Below are positions 44,934-55,775 of a stretch of 64,000 bases of DNA, one piece after another. The notes beneath the pieces were generated by a model. That model was not told the origin of the DNA and did no database searches. It was given only the letters and a program-made list of their open reading frames with translations. The stretch's first letter is position 1. Every line of letters begins with the position of its first letter. The position numbers and the translations under genes are program-made. The DNA is from Kordia jejudonensis. GTDB taxonomy: Bacteria > Bacteroidota > Bacteroidia > Flavobacteriales > Flavobacteriaceae. The DNA lies in the NCBI RefSeq assembly GCF_001005315.1, contig NZ_LBMG01000007.1:62001-126000 (forward strand), written 5' to 3'.

Positions 44934-47738
44934 TTATTTTATCAGTATTCGAATCACTTTTGTACGTTCTCCTTGTCGCATCTTCACAAAGTATATTCCT
45001 GAAGATAAAGAAGTTAAATGTACGCTTTTTGGCGCATTTTTGGTAAGATTTACAGTTTGATTGTACACTTGTTGTCCTGATATATTGTAAATTAACATAT
45101 CTGCTTGCCCGTTTTCATTCGCGCTAAGCGTAATGTTTCCATCAGAAATGGTAGGATAGATTTTGAAGTTTTCCGTTGGAGAAAATTCAGAAGTCGTGAG
45201 TGTTCCTGTTAAGAATTTCCCCGTAAATAAACCACGTCCGTACGTAGATGCCAACACCGTATGATCTGAAGTGCGTTCGTCTAAATCTGTCACAGAAACG
45301 GCGCGCATTCCGTTGTTAGATTGTATCCAAGTTGGCGAAGTAGTATCAAAATTTTGCGATCGCCAAACGCCTAAATCGGTTCCTACGATCACTTCTGAGC
45401 CCGCCGTAATTAACGGATTCATCAAGATACATTTTACGGGTAAATCGGGCAAATTTCCTTCTTTACTTTGCCATAAAACTCCTTGATTATCAGAGAACCA
45501 AATATTTGAAACTCCGTAATTATGAAACGTAACCAATAGCTCATTTTCCGTGAGACCAAATTCAATATCAGAAATACTTCCGACAAAATTAGCATCACTA
45601 ATGTCTGTAAATGTTGGTGTTTGCGTGTGAGGATTATCGATTTTCAGGAGTTTCCCATTTTTTAAACCTGCATATAAGGTTTGTCCGTCTGCTGCTATTT
45701 TGAGCGCTGTGGGAGCATTATCAAGCAATGGATCTGTTAAGTTGAAAGTGGCAACAGTACCATTTCCTCCATTTACGTTTGTGTGTTGTCCTATGCGAAA
45801 GCTTCCATTAGACGTTGATGCATTTGTATATAAGATGTTTCCTGTTTTATCTAATGCAGCGGCGTTTATAAATTCGCCTTCTCGAAAACTAACTGTATTT
45901 GATTCGAATGCGATAAAATAACCCACATTTACATCAAACGAGGGATATGGAACATGTGCATGATTCATAAACGGAAACGAAATGACGGCATATCCATCGT
46001 CTTCGTCAATTTCAAGATACGCACCATCGCCAGAAATGATGGAAGTAAAGTTATTGCTTCCTATAGCAGCATCAATAGCTGATAGACTTCCATAGTCTTG
46101 TGTTCCACCAGCAATGTCGTCTCCATCTAAGATGTCATTTTCTGCAATAGCTCCAGTATAAAACTGCGTTACATTGTAATTTAGAACTCTTTTTTGAATG
46201 GCATTTGCATCATTTACTGCCGTAGAAAAGTGATCGCTATAGTATACGCCTCCATCGTTTCCAATGATTGCTTCGTTGTTGTTATTAGGTCTAAAAACGA
46301 TGGCATGTTGATCTGGATGAATGAGCGAAGCCGTGATGTTTTCTAAACCGCTGTTGTTTTTCCATTTGGAAATTTGATCCCAATTGTTGTTCGTTGTGTT
46401 GTATTTGAAGAGATCAATACCGCCAACATATAGATTGTCGTTTGCGTCTGCTTCAACTACTAAGTCGTAAAATGCTTGATTTCGAGTGAAATCGGTAGCA
46501 GGAATACCACTGTCAGCATCATTCGGTTCTACGAATGGCGTTACTGTGTTGAAATTGTCATCTGTGAAGAATATATCTGCTTGATTGTTGACTTCGGCAA
46601 GTATCCAAAATGTTCCTGGCGTTGTGGATGAAGGTTCTATTTCCGTGCGTTTAGCATTTGGAATGGTATGTTTTTGCTGAAATGTAATTCCATCGGAAGA
46701 TGTATATATTTGTCCGCCAATGTTATTGAAGAAATCGCCTGTTGTTGCTAACCAAATGTCATTGTTTAGATCAATTTCAATATCGTTTGGATTTTGGTAC
46801 AATCCACTTGGATATTGAATGGGAAAGCGTGACCAATTGTTTCCGCCATCGGTTGATTTGTACAATCCGCGTTGGTTGTATCCTAATACATTGAATGGTC
46901 CATGCGCATTTCGGTAAACGGCACTTGCTACAGAAGCATATAATTCGGTTGTTCCGTTGTTATTTCTCGCGACCAAATCATTGATATAAAATACACCATC
47001 AACATAGTATGTAGCGGGATCAGCAGAAGCTGTTCCAAAGTTTCCGCCATATATTTGTTGCCAAGTTGTACCGCCATCAGTTGATTTGTAGATTCCGTTT
47101 CCAACAGCATCGCCAGTTATATAAGATTCGCCAGAACCTAAGTATAACGTATTGGTATTATTTGGATCGACTATGAGTACAGAAACCGAGATATTATCGG
47201 GCAAACCCGTGACCAATTGCCAAGATGAGTTTGCGTCTGTGATATCGTTATTTACCCATAATCCACCTGAGACACTTCCTGCAAAGACACGTGTATAATC
47301 GTCTGCTGGATTTGCATTGTTGACATCGTTTGGATCAAATAGGATGGCGCGCGTACGTCCGCCAGTATTGTTGGGACCTCTTTCTTCCCAAGCATTATCA
47401 AACCTATCGCCTGGTGCGCGTTCTTGTGTATTTTGCAATTGTTGTTGTAAACGTGCTAATACTTCTGGCGTTGGTCTTCCTAAATTGGGATTCATGGTAA
47501 GTTCCCATTGTTGTTCAAAGTATGCGTTTGGCGGTAATCCTTGTAATTTTCGCTCTTGGCGAGCTAAGTTTTTAGAAACTTGAAACGGACTGTTTTCTAA
47601 GTGATACGCGTGCGTTTCTTGAATACTTTTTTTAGGAACTTTTTCTTCTTCTTTTTTATATTTACTACTAAGTATGTAACCGATAATGGCTAGAAATAGC
47701 AGTATATAAAATATCCTTCTCTTTTTTCTTCTGTCCAT
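44934..47738 (-). CDS. BNR/sortilin-like secreted repeat protein with T9SS sorting domain
   Basis: About 934 residues, starting MDRRKKRRIFYILLFLAIIG; the extra seven residues at 47759 are less likely. It has one N-terminal membrane/signal helix and several BNR/VPS10-like repeats (LYKSTDGGNNWSRF, IYKSTDGGTTWQQI, WFSDNQGVLWQ). A C-terminal T9SS type A sorting domain (YPTISDGNITLSANENGQ and IYFVKMRQGERTKVIRILIK) follows. It is exported through the type IX system to the cell surface. Its target, if any, is unknown. Confidence 0.9.
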   Translation of the reverse strand: MDRRKKRRIFYILLFLAIIGYILSSKYKKEEEKVPKKSIQETHAYHLENSPFQVSKNLARQERKLQGLPPNAYFEQQWELTMNPNLGRPTPEVLARLQQQLQNTQERAPGDRFDNAWEERGPNNTGGRTRAILFDPNDVNNANPADDYTRVFAGSVSGGLWVNNDITDANSSWQLVTGLPDNISVSVLIVDPNNTNTLYLGSGESYITGDAVGNGIYKSTDGGTTWQQIYGGNFGTASADPATYYVDGVFYINDLVARNNNGTTELYASVASAVYRNAHGPFNVLGYNQRGLYKSTDGGNNWSRFPIQYPSGLYQNPNDIEIDLNNDIWLATTGDFFNNIGGQIYTSSDGITFQQKHTIPNAKRTEIEPSSTTPGTFWILAEVNNQADIFFTDDNFNTVTPFVEPNDADSGIPATDFTRNQAFYDLVVEADANDNLYVGGIDLFKYNTTNNNWDQISKWKNNSGLENITASLIHPDQHAIVFRPNNNNEAIIGNDGGVYYSDHFSTAVNDANAIQKRVLNYNVTQFYTGAIAENDILDGDDIAGGTQDYGSLSAIDAAIGSNNFTSIISGDGAYLEIDEDDGYAVISFPFMNHAHVPYPSFDVNVGYFIAFESNTVSFREGEFINAAALDKTGNILYTNASTSNGSFRIGQHTNVNGGNGTVATFNLTDPLLDNAPTALKIAADGQTLYAGLKNGKLLKIDNPHTQTPTFTDISDANFVGSISDIEFGLTENELLVTFHNYGVSNIWFSDNQGVLWQSKEGNLPDLPVKCILMNPLITAGSEVIVGTDLGVWRSQNFDTTSPTWIQSNNGMRAVSVTDLDERTSDHTVLASTYGRGLFTGKFLTGTLTTSEFSPTENFKIYPTISDGNITLSANENGQADMLIYNISGQQVYNQTVNLTKNAPKSVHLTSLSSGIYFVKMRQGERTKVIRILIK

Positions 47739-47797
47739 ATGTATAGATCGATTTTCCAAGAGAAGGATATTTATGTTTGTAATTGAGTGTTTATGTA

Positions 47798-50701
47798 TTA
47801 CTCAATGATAATTTTTCTAGATTCTGTAAAATTGTCTCCTTCAACTCTTAGAATGTATAATCCAGATTGTAGGTTATCTAAATTAAAGTTTACAGTTCCT
47901 GTTAAAGTTACATTTTTTGTGTAAATACTTCTTCCATTGATATCAAAAATATTTACAGAAACATCGCCTAAGTTTTTATTAGCCTGAATGTTAAAGCTTC
48001 CTTTTGATGGGTTTGGATATACTGAGAAGCTATTGTTGTTTGCAAAATCGTCAACACTTAAGCTAGAGTTTACTGCTAAGTTATCAATGATTGGTCCTTC
48101 TTGGTTTGTAGCTTGATCAGCAACCATTGCAAATCTGAATACGATACTTGATTCACTACTTAAAGCGATTAAGTTATAGCTATATTCTTGCATTGTTGTG
48201 TTTGTTCCTGTCCATTGTGCTCCAGGGCAGTTAAAACAGTCTGTATTTCCTGAAGAAGCTGCTGTTCTGTCACTGTTGTACCAGTTCGGATCGTTTGCAG
48301 AACCTAATATATTCCAGTTATCGCCTCCATCTGTAGTGTATTCTACGAAGAGAATATCCCAGTTTTGCTCAAGATCGTATGCTAAGTCGAATACGATTTG
48401 TGGATTTGTAATCTGCGTTAAATCGTAACATTCCGTTAGTAAGTAACTACGGGTATTTTGGAAGTGATTTCCGTTAAGATTCGTTGCATATACATCTCCT
48501 TCTAATACTGTTGATTGGAATACGCTTCCTGCTTGTGCATACGTTCCTCTACTCCATAGTTGAGGAATTCCTTCCGCGTATGTATTTAGTTCATCATCTA
48601 TCGATTCAAAATCATTCACTGCTTGTGGCGTTCCAACTTCATTGATTCGGATAGCAAAACCTTCTGTATTGTTGGTTGCATCTTGATCGTTAGGTGTTGC
48701 AATTGTAAAACTTACGGCATGGAATCCGCGTGTCATTGTTATTGCAGGAATGTTAATGTCTTGCGTTGCTCCAACAGGAATATTTACATTGAACGTTGAA
48801 GTTGTAGCTGCTCCGCCATCAATTGTATAGCTTACATCTACGGAAGTGATTGCATTGGTAACACCTGAATTTTCTACTGTTATTACTGGACTAAATGTGT
48901 TTAATCCACAGTTGATTTCAGGATCCGTTATAGCTGCTATACGTGCATCTGTGTCTAGTGCTACATATGGACCTCCTACGTTTACTGCGTAGAATGCATC
49001 TTGTGTTGCAATAGCTTCTGGACTGTTTGAGCCGTATAAGTTGATTGCTATTTCTATTCCTGCATTTCTAGCATCTAAGAATGTACTGTTTGGTGTTAAA
49101 TAGTCTCTTAATGTTAAGTATGCTATTTCTTCGGCTTTTTGCATTCCGATTCCATTTACATTGAATACATCAAATACATCATTTGTTCCAGATCCACCTT
49201 GTACTAATAAGTAAAACCAGTGGTTTAGTACACCACTATTACTGTGAACTCCACATTGATCGTTTGAACTATTTGGTGTAGGACAACCTGAAACTGTGGT
49301 TGCTCTCCAGTTAGCTCCAAGATATGTATCAGGATCTCCAAACATATTTGGATTGCTCATGCTACGAATTCCGAGTCCGTTAGAAACAATTTCTTCTCCA
49401 ATTTGCCATGTTTCAGCATTTGGGTTTAAGTCATCTGCGTTTCCTTTTGCATAGAATTCAATGGCTGCTCCCCATAAATCAGAGTATCCTTCGTTTAATG
49501 CTCCAGATTCTCTTGCGTATACTAGGTTGTTGGCAAATTGTGTGACTCCATGACCAATTTCGTGAGCAACAATATCTATACATGTTAATGGCTGAATTCC
49601 TCCGCCACCGTCTCCGTATGACATTACCGAACCATTCCAAGCTGCATTTACCCAGCTTCCTCCTGTTTGTGGACTGTTTACGTGAACGTAGCTTCGCATA
49701 GAAAATCCGTTTCCGTCAATACCATCTCTTCCATGTACCGCTAACCAATAATCGTATGATTGCATTGCTCCCCAATGTGCATCTAAGGCAGCATTGTCAG
49801 GACTTGGAAGTGACCAAATATTGTCAGCATCTGTAAATTCAGCAAAGTTATTGATGTATCCACCACCAAAAGGAATGTTTTGTGCATCTCTTGTGAATAC
49901 ATTTCTTGAGTCATCATTTAGTGTAAACACACCTGTAGTTTCTAAACGTGTTTCAATGTCACGTAATCCGCTGTAACGTGTGTTTGCAGATCCAAGAACA
50001 AACATTGCAGATTCAGCTTTGTTAACTGAAACTAAGTTTGCAGGATTGTTTAGTATTTCACGACCTTCGTTGTTGTGATGTTTTATAATTTTATTGTAAA
50101 ATAAGATTTCTCCATTTTGAGCGTCCACATACACTTCTCCTCTACTTACAGGTTTTGTAGCGTAGATATCAAATTTGTAAGCTAGGTTTAGTAAACCAGA
50201 ATAGGTATCCATTTCAGGAAGTAATACCAATTCGCCTGTTGGTTTTGAATAGTTAATGGCAGCAGCTTCTGAAGCGTTTGACCATAAATATTCTTGTGCT
50301 CCAATGTGTGCAGTTGCTTTGTTAAATGCTTCTACAGGAGATAATGCAGGAGAAAGGTTGACACCAACTCCATTATATACTTCTCCGTTGATACTTTTTA
50401 CAGTATTGTTTTTAGAATGCACAATCAACGTACCAAATTCTACTTTGATTCCGTTGTAGTATTGTTGCATTTTCTCGTGTTTCATTCCTTTTCTATCCTG
50501 ATTGACAGTTGTAGATTGAAATACGTTGTTTTCGTCTAATTTAAATTTTTGCAAGAATTCACGCTGCGCTTGTGCCGAAGAGACATCTTTTGTGAATTGC
50601 ATACGCTTATTCGCAGATACGGCTTGGTCTTGTGCATTTGTTTGTAAGATAAACATAGCACAGAATAGCATCATTCCAGTTTTAATGTAATTTGAATACA
50701 T
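47798..50701 (-). CDS. M4-family (thermolysin-like) metalloprotease with T9SS sorting domain
   Basis: The 967-residue secreted protease starts with a signal peptide (MYSNYIKTGMMLFCAMFILQ and TNAQ). FTP/PepSY propeptide modules span about 40-215. The catalytic domain carries HEIGH (380-384) and the third ligand Glu404 in ALNEGYSD. A CARDB-like segment (about 590-690), a jelly-roll-like region and a C-terminal T9SS sorting domain (YPNPSKGSFNIQANKNLG and LYILRVEGDNF) follow. It is self-processed in the periplasm and then exported by T9SS. The neighbouring BNR protein gene is read in the same direction. Confidence 0.95.
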   Translation of the reverse strand: MYSNYIKTGMMLFCAMFILQTNAQDQAVSANKRMQFTKDVSSAQAQREFLQKFKLDENNVFQSTTVNQDRKGMKHEKMQQYYNGIKVEFGTLIVHSKNNTVKSINGEVYNGVGVNLSPALSPVEAFNKATAHIGAQEYLWSNASEAAAINYSKPTGELVLLPEMDTYSGLLNLAYKFDIYATKPVSRGEVYVDAQNGEILFYNKIIKHHNNEGREILNNPANLVSVNKAESAMFVLGSANTRYSGLRDIETRLETTGVFTLNDDSRNVFTRDAQNIPFGGGYINNFAEFTDADNIWSLPSPDNAALDAHWGAMQSYDYWLAVHGRDGIDGNGFSMRSYVHVNSPQTGGSWVNAAWNGSVMSYGDGGGGIQPLTCIDIVAHEIGHGVTQFANNLVYARESGALNEGYSDLWGAAIEFYAKGNADDLNPNAETWQIGEEIVSNGLGIRSMSNPNMFGDPDTYLGANWRATTVSGCPTPNSSNDQCGVHSNSGVLNHWFYLLVQGGSGTNDVFDVFNVNGIGMQKAEEIAYLTLRDYLTPNSTFLDARNAGIEIAINLYGSNSPEAIATQDAFYAVNVGGPYVALDTDARIAAITDPEINCGLNTFSPVITVENSGVTNAITSVDVSYTIDGGAATTSTFNVNIPVGATQDINIPAITMTRGFHAVSFTIATPNDQDATNNTEGFAIRINEVGTPQAVNDFESIDDELNTYAEGIPQLWSRGTYAQAGSVFQSTVLEGDVYATNLNGNHFQNTRSYLLTECYDLTQITNPQIVFDLAYDLEQNWDILFVEYTTDGGDNWNILGSANDPNWYNSDRTAASSGNTDCFNCPGAQWTGTNTTMQEYSYNLIALSSESSIVFRFAMVADQATNQEGPIIDNLAVNSSLSVDDFANNNSFSVYPNPSKGSFNIQANKNLGDVSVNIFDINGRSIYTKNVTLTGTVNFNLDNLQSGLYILRVEGDNFTESRKIIIE

Positions 50702-50738
50702 AGATAGTAAATTGGGTTAAAATATCTTAATTATAAAT

Positions 50739-52082
50739 TTATAATGTTTTGGCTGTCAATTTGTTAAATAAGAATACCGCCTTACTATCTGATAATCTAG
50801 ATACGAAATTAGTGATATTCATCAGCCTTTTGTACAAATGATCTGTAGAGTAGTCTACAGTTTCAGGTAAAACTTTCAAAATTAATTTGTCATAGTTTGA
50901 TAGGGAATCATTATGGTAGTTTGTTGTTGCTGTAATAAATGTATCCAGCAGGTGTTGCAATACGTGATAACCTGTAATTTCTTTTTCTATAACTTCCTTA
51001 CTCTGATATATCTTTTCAACACTTATTTTAATAATGTCATCAATTTGTGCTTTATATTTACTCTTATCTAATATACTTACGAGAAAATTACCATTTCGGA
51101 TTGCTTCTTCGTTTTCTAAAAAGATTCGAGCCGCATCATTTATGAGTGTATTGATAGATAGTGCTCTTAGATAACTCAACCGATCTTCACGATATTGTAA
51201 TGAGTTATACTTTTCCGTCTGAATATTGTCTCGAACTAAGTTGATTAAATATTCTAATGCATATTCTTCCTGAATGAGCCCAAGATTGATTCCGTCTTCA
51301 AAATCAATGATTGTATAACAAATATCGTCGGCAGCTTCTACTAAAAATGTCAATGGATGTCGCGCATATCTGAGGTCGTTTCCTTCTCCGTAAGTTTTTA
51401 AACCTAATTCGTTGGCTACATCGGTAAATGCATTTTTTTCCGATTGAAAAATACCGTACTTTTTATCTGCTATATGCTTTGTGGGCTTTTTGGGTAACGA
51501 TTGCTTCGGATATTTCATAAACGCGCCAAGGGTTGCATAACTTAGACGTAAACTTCCATTGACTCCTTTACGGTTTTCGGTTAAAATTTTAAAACCATTG
51601 GCATTTCCTTCAAAATCACATAAATCCTGATATTCTTTAGGTGTTAGTTGTGATTGAAATTGTGTACCGTTTTTAATTTTAAAATATTCGCCAATCGCTT
51701 TCTCTCCCGAATGTCCAAAAGGTGGATTTCCAATGTCGTGCGCTAAGGCTGCCGCAGCAACAATAGCACCAAAGTCATTGAACTGAAATCCGTGAACTTC
51801 TTTAAGGTGTGGATACTTTTCTAATAGTTTTTTTCCAACACTTCTTCCTAAACTTCTCCCAACAACCGACACTTCCAAACTGTGTGTCAATCGGGTATGT
51901 ACGAAATCTGTTTTGGATAACGGAACAACTTGTGTTTTGTCCTGTAAGCTACGAAAAGCAGAAGAAAATATGATTCGATCATAATCTACTTCAAAGCCAA
52001 GCCTAGTTTCATCTTGTTCTTTTCGAAGTCGCTTATGGGTATCCCCGTAACGTTTTAACGAGAGTAATTGTTCCCAATTCAT
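50739..52082 (-). CDS. dgt: deoxyguanosinetriphosphate triphosphohydrolase (dGTPase)
   Basis: The 447-residue HD-domain enzyme carries LTHSLEVSVVGRSLG and AAALAHDIGNPPFGHSGEKA. The family cleaves dGTP to deoxyguanosine and triphosphate and so controls the dNTP pool. The start ATG at 52082 is followed by MNWEQLLSLKRYGDTHKRLR. Which dGTPase subfamily it belongs to cannot be read safely. The next gene (Pit) is divergent, with a 248-base gap that shows no gene. Confidence 0.93.
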   Translation of the reverse strand: MNWEQLLSLKRYGDTHKRLRKEQDETRLGFEVDYDRIIFSSAFRSLQDKTQVVPLSKTDFVHTRLTHSLEVSVVGRSLGRSVGKKLLEKYPHLKEVHGFQFNDFGAIVAAAALAHDIGNPPFGHSGEKAIGEYFKIKNGTQFQSQLTPKEYQDLCDFEGNANGFKILTENRKGVNGSLRLSYATLGAFMKYPKQSLPKKPTKHIADKKYGIFQSEKNAFTDVANELGLKTYGEGNDLRYARHPLTFLVEAADDICYTIIDFEDGINLGLIQEEYALEYLINLVRDNIQTEKYNSLQYREDRLSYLRALSINTLINDAARIFLENEEAIRNGNFLVSILDKSKYKAQIDDIIKISVEKIYQSKEVIEKEITGYHVLQHLLDTFITATTNYHNDSLSNYDKLILKVLPETVDYSTDHLYKRLMNITNFVSRLSDSKAVFLFNKLTAKTL

Positions 52083-52330
52083 TGGTAAATAGCATTTTTT
52101 CCTTGCAATATACTACATAAATAATTGATATGCCAACCTTAAGGATTTCTGAGGCGTATATTATTGATTTTAAGCAAAAAATCGTGATTTTTACTTACAA
52201 ATTTGACTTATTTGTTATATTTATGAATCGTAATAAATACAAAACTCATTATCAACTAAGATATAACCTTATGGTAACATTACATTTGGTAACACTATTG
52301 ATATTTGTAAATTATTTTTAATACCCTCAT

Positions 52331-54904
52331 ATGGATAATATTTACTTACTGATGATTATTGCACTGACTGTGTTAGCAATTGCTGATTTGGTCGTTGGAG
52401 TGAGTAATGATGCAGTAAACTTCTTAAATTCTGCCATTGGTTCCAAAGCTATTTCTTTTAAAACGATTATGATTGTTGCCAGTCTTGGTGTTGCCATTGG
52501 TGCAATTTTTTCAAGCGGTTTAATGGAAGTTGCGCGTAAAGGAATCTTTAATCCTGAACATTTTGTTTTTCATGAAATCATGATCATTTTCATGGCTGTT
52601 ATGATTACCGATATTCTACTACTCGATTTTTTTAATAGTGTCGGAATGCCAACATCGACAACGGTTTCCATCGTTTTTGAATTGCTTGGAGCTGCCGTAG
52701 CAATGGCGTTAATTAAGATCAATAGTGCTGATGTAGGTCAGAAAATGGAGTTGTTAGAATATATAAATACATCACAAGCGACTAAGATTATTATCGGAAT
52801 ATTGCTCTCCGTTGTCGTCGCATTTACCATTGGTGCCATTGTACAATGGATTAGCCGATTATTATTGTCATATAATTTTGATAAAAAAGCACGTTGGGTT
52901 GGTGCCTTGTTTGGCGGAATTGCCTTAACAGCAATTACCTATTTTATTTTTGTAAAAGGAATTAAAGGAACTGATTATTCTAAATCAATTGTCGATATTT
53001 TATATAATGGTCCCATTGATGGAGTTGTGGCTTGGGTAAACCAATACTTTGGCACAGAATACAAAACCGTTCAGGAAATCTTGAGTCATGATGACATGAA
53101 GGGAATCATAACAATTGATACTACTTCAGGTGTAACTTCATTGACATTGAAAGGGTTTTTAGAAATCTATGTATTGCCTATTGTTGCTATCAGTCTTGTC
53201 GTTTGGTCTATTATTTCCTATTTGGTAATGTCATTGCTAAAAACCAATATCTATAAACTCATTATTATTGTAGGAACGTTTGCTTTGGCACTGGCTTTCG
53301 CTGGAAACGACTTGGTCAACTTTATTGGTGTACCAATTGCTGGTTGGCAATCGTTTGATAAATTTATGGCCGCCGCAGGAGATTCACCAGATATTGTTAC
53401 TGCTGCACAAGGTTTTAAAATGGACTTTCTAGGAAAAACAGTAGCAACACCTACAATTTTCCTTGTCATGGCGGGATTAATTATGGTTGTAACACTATGG
53501 TTTTCAAGCAAAGCAAAAGCTGTTGTGAAAACTTCACTTGACTTATCAAGTCAGGAACAAACTAAAGAACGTTTTCAGCCAAATTTCTTATCTAGAGGTT
53601 TTGTACGTATGGCCATTGGAATTTCGCAATGGACTTCCGCCATTGTGCCTGCATCTTGGCAAGTTAAGATTGACAAACAATTTGAAGTGCCTGCGCTAAA
53701 AGCATATAAAAACAAAGAAGATATTCCTGCTTTCGATATGGTTCGTGCCGCAGTAAATCTTATGGTTGCTAGTGTATTAATTTCTCTTGCCACTTCATTA
53801 GGATTGCCATTATCTACAACATATGTAACATTTATGGTTGCTATGGGAACGTCTTTAGCCGATAGAGCTTGGGGCGCAGAAAGTGCTGTATATAGAGTTG
53901 CTGGAGTATTAAATGTAATTGGCGGATGGTTTTTTACTGCCTTTATTGCCTTTCTTGCCGCAGCAATCATAGCTTTCTTATTAAATATTCACTTACCAAT
54001 AATGCTTGGTGTTTTACTAACTGTAGCTTCCTTTTTATTGATTCGCAATTATGTGAACCACAATAAAAAAGCAAAAGAAGCAAAAGTTGAAGACAGTTTG
54101 CAAAAAGCCGAAAGTAGTTCTGTACAAGGCGTAATTCACGAAAGTGCAAACAATATTGCAAATGTAGTCAAGCGTGGTAATCGAATTTACACAAGTGCTA
54201 TCAACGGACTGGCCAAACAAGATTTGGCAATGCTCAAGAAGAACAAAAAGAACATCGTAAAACTTTCTACAGAAATTGACGAATTGCGTGATAATATCTT
54301 TTATTTCATCAAAAATCTTGACGAATCAAGTATTGGCGCAAGTAACTTCTACATTAATATTTTAGGCTATTTACAAGATATGACTCAATCATTAGAATAC
54401 ATTTCTAAAGTAAGTCACAAGCATGTAAACAACAATCATAAGAAGTTAAAATTCAACCAAATAAAAGAATTAAAACAAGTTGATGAAGCCTTAGAAAACT
54501 TATTTAATAATACCAAAGTTGCCTTCGATTCAAGATCATTTGAACGAATTGGCGATATTTTAGATAACAAAAAGCAAACTTTCGATTTGGTTTCTCAAAA
54601 AATTCAAGCGCAAGTTGCACGAACTAGAACTGAAGAATCAAGTCCGAAAAACACAACGCTTTACTTTAGTTTACTATTAGAAACAAAAGATTTATTAAAT
54701 GCTACGATGAATCTTTTAGAAGAATACCATAACGCACACGATGGTTCCGTAAAACCTGCAACAATTACTATTGGAAACACTACGATTGAAATGCAGCCTG
54801 AAGACAAATCTGAAGCTAAAAAAGCTGCTCCAAACGTAGCTGAAACAAAACCTACGGAAGAGTCAGATACTAATGGAGACGAAGCTTCTGATACAGAAAA
54901 ATAA
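52331..54904 (+). CDS. Pit-family inorganic phosphate transporter fused to a PhoU-like domain
   Basis: The 857-residue protein has the PiT signature GVSNDAVNFLNSAIGSKAIS near the N-terminus and a second half with FAGNDLVNFIGVPIAG and GLPLSTTYVTFMVAMGTSLA. About 12 helices are predicted. After about residue 575 a long helical tail (IHESANNIANVVKRGNRIYT, with coiled coil and KNTTLYFSLLLETKDLLNAT) resembles PhoU. The fusion places the regulatory PhoU-like part on the cytoplasmic face of the channel. It probably imports phosphate. Confidence 0.9.
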   Translation: MDNIYLLMIIALTVLAIADLVVGVSNDAVNFLNSAIGSKAISFKTIMIVASLGVAIGAIFSSGLMEVARKGIFNPEHFVFHEIMIIFMAVMITDILLLDFFNSVGMPTSTTVSIVFELLGAAVAMALIKINSADVGQKMELLEYINTSQATKIIIGILLSVVVAFTIGAIVQWISRLLLSYNFDKKARWVGALFGGIALTAITYFIFVKGIKGTDYSKSIVDILYNGPIDGVVAWVNQYFGTEYKTVQEILSHDDMKGIITIDTTSGVTSLTLKGFLEIYVLPIVAISLVVWSIISYLVMSLLKTNIYKLIIIVGTFALALAFAGNDLVNFIGVPIAGWQSFDKFMAAAGDSPDIVTAAQGFKMDFLGKTVATPTIFLVMAGLIMVVTLWFSSKAKAVVKTSLDLSSQEQTKERFQPNFLSRGFVRMAIGISQWTSAIVPASWQVKIDKQFEVPALKAYKNKEDIPAFDMVRAAVNLMVASVLISLATSLGLPLSTTYVTFMVAMGTSLADRAWGAESAVYRVAGVLNVIGGWFFTAFIAFLAAAIIAFLLNIHLPIMLGVLLTVASFLLIRNYVNHNKKAKEAKVEDSLQKAESSSVQGVIHESANNIANVVKRGNRIYTSAINGLAKQDLAMLKKNKKNIVKLSTEIDELRDNIFYFIKNLDESSIGASNFYINILGYLQDMTQSLEYISKVSHKHVNNNHKKLKFNQIKELKQVDEALENLFNNTKVAFDSRSFERIGDILDNKKQTFDLVSQKIQAQVARTRTEESSPKNTTLYFSLLLETKDLLNATMNLLEEYHNAHDGSVKPATITIGNTTIEMQPEDKSEAKKAAPNVAETKPTEESDTNGDEASDTEK

Positions 54905-54926
54905 TACCATCTTTATATAATTTAGG

Positions 54927-54956
54927 AAAAACACAATCGTAATGGTTGTGTTTTTT
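54927..54956 (+). terminator. terminator of the phosphate transporter
   Basis: AAAAACACAA pairs with TTGTGTTTTT around TCGTAATGG, followed by T and A. It separates the transporter from the next gene. Confidence 0.8.
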
Positions 54957-55012
54957 ATTTTCATCTCATTCAAAATTTCTATCTTAGGCAAACCAATTTT
55001 AAAACAAAACTC

Positions 55013-55717
55013 ATGTTCAAGTCGTTTTTTACCTATGTTCTTTTACTTTTTTCTGCTTTCGCGACAGGACAAGAACTCACAGGACCGCAATTGCTTGAAA
55101 AGGCCATTCAATACCATGATCCTAGTGGAAATTGGAACACGTTCAATGGAATCCTAAACATTACCATGGAAACGCCTAAAAATCCTGATCGGGTAAGTAC
55201 TATCAAAATAAATTTACCACAAGAATACTTTTATGTAAAAGCTACACGTGGCGAAAAAACAACAGAATATACGGTTGAAAAAGACAATTGTTCTATTGGT
55301 TTTAATGGAAAAACTGAACTTTCTGATGCTCTTAAAAAAGAACACAATTTGAGTTGTGAACGCGCCAATTTATATAAAAATTATTATACGTATTTATATG
55401 GTTTACCTATGAAATTGAAAGATGAAGGTACCATCATTGATCCGAAAGTGACAAAAAAGACTTTTAAAGGCAAAGAATATTTGGTATTAAAAGCCACCTA
55501 CACGGAAGATGTTGGTAAAGATACTTGGTATTTTTATTTTGATCCAACAACCTACGCTATGGAAGTATATCAGTTTTTTAAAGACGAATCTAAAAATGAT
55601 GGCGAGTATATTCTGCTAACGGAAGAAGCTGTGATTAACGATATTAAAATGCCAAAAAAACGTGCTTGGTATTATAATAAAGACAACGGATATTTGGGAA
55701 CGGATATTTTGAAGTAG
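55013..55717 (+). CDS. DUF6503-like (outer-membrane lipoprotein-sorting-like) protein
   Basis: The 234-residue protein has a signal peptide, MFKSFFTYVLLLFSAFATGQ. A LolA/LppX-like beta sheet follows with AIQYHDPSGNWNTFNGILNI, and the C-terminus ends with NDIKMPKKRAWYYNKDNGYL. By recall these occur in Flavobacteriaceae as DUF6503 or lipoprotein-sorting-like proteins. Its stop is followed immediately by the large tandem array. Function is unknown. Confidence 0.8.
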   Translation: MFKSFFTYVLLLFSAFATGQELTGPQLLEKAIQYHDPSGNWNTFNGILNITMETPKNPDRVSTIKINLPQEYFYVKATRGEKTTEYTVEKDNCSIGFNGKTELSDALKKEHNLSCERANLYKNYYTYLYGLPMKLKDEGTIIDPKVTKKTFKGKEYLVLKATYTEDVGKDTWYFYFDPTTYAMEVYQFFKDESKNDGEYILLTEEAVINDIKMPKKRAWYYNKDNGYLGTDILK

Positions 55718-55775
55718 ATTGCTGCGCTTTTAGAAAGCTAGATTGTCGGATGCTTTGCTGTTAGATAATTAGATC

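Noticed and set aside
52130-52321. A 63-codon frame between dgt and the phosphate transporter
   Set aside because: Low-complexity aromatic-rich peptide, no recognisable family, in an AT-rich promoter gap.
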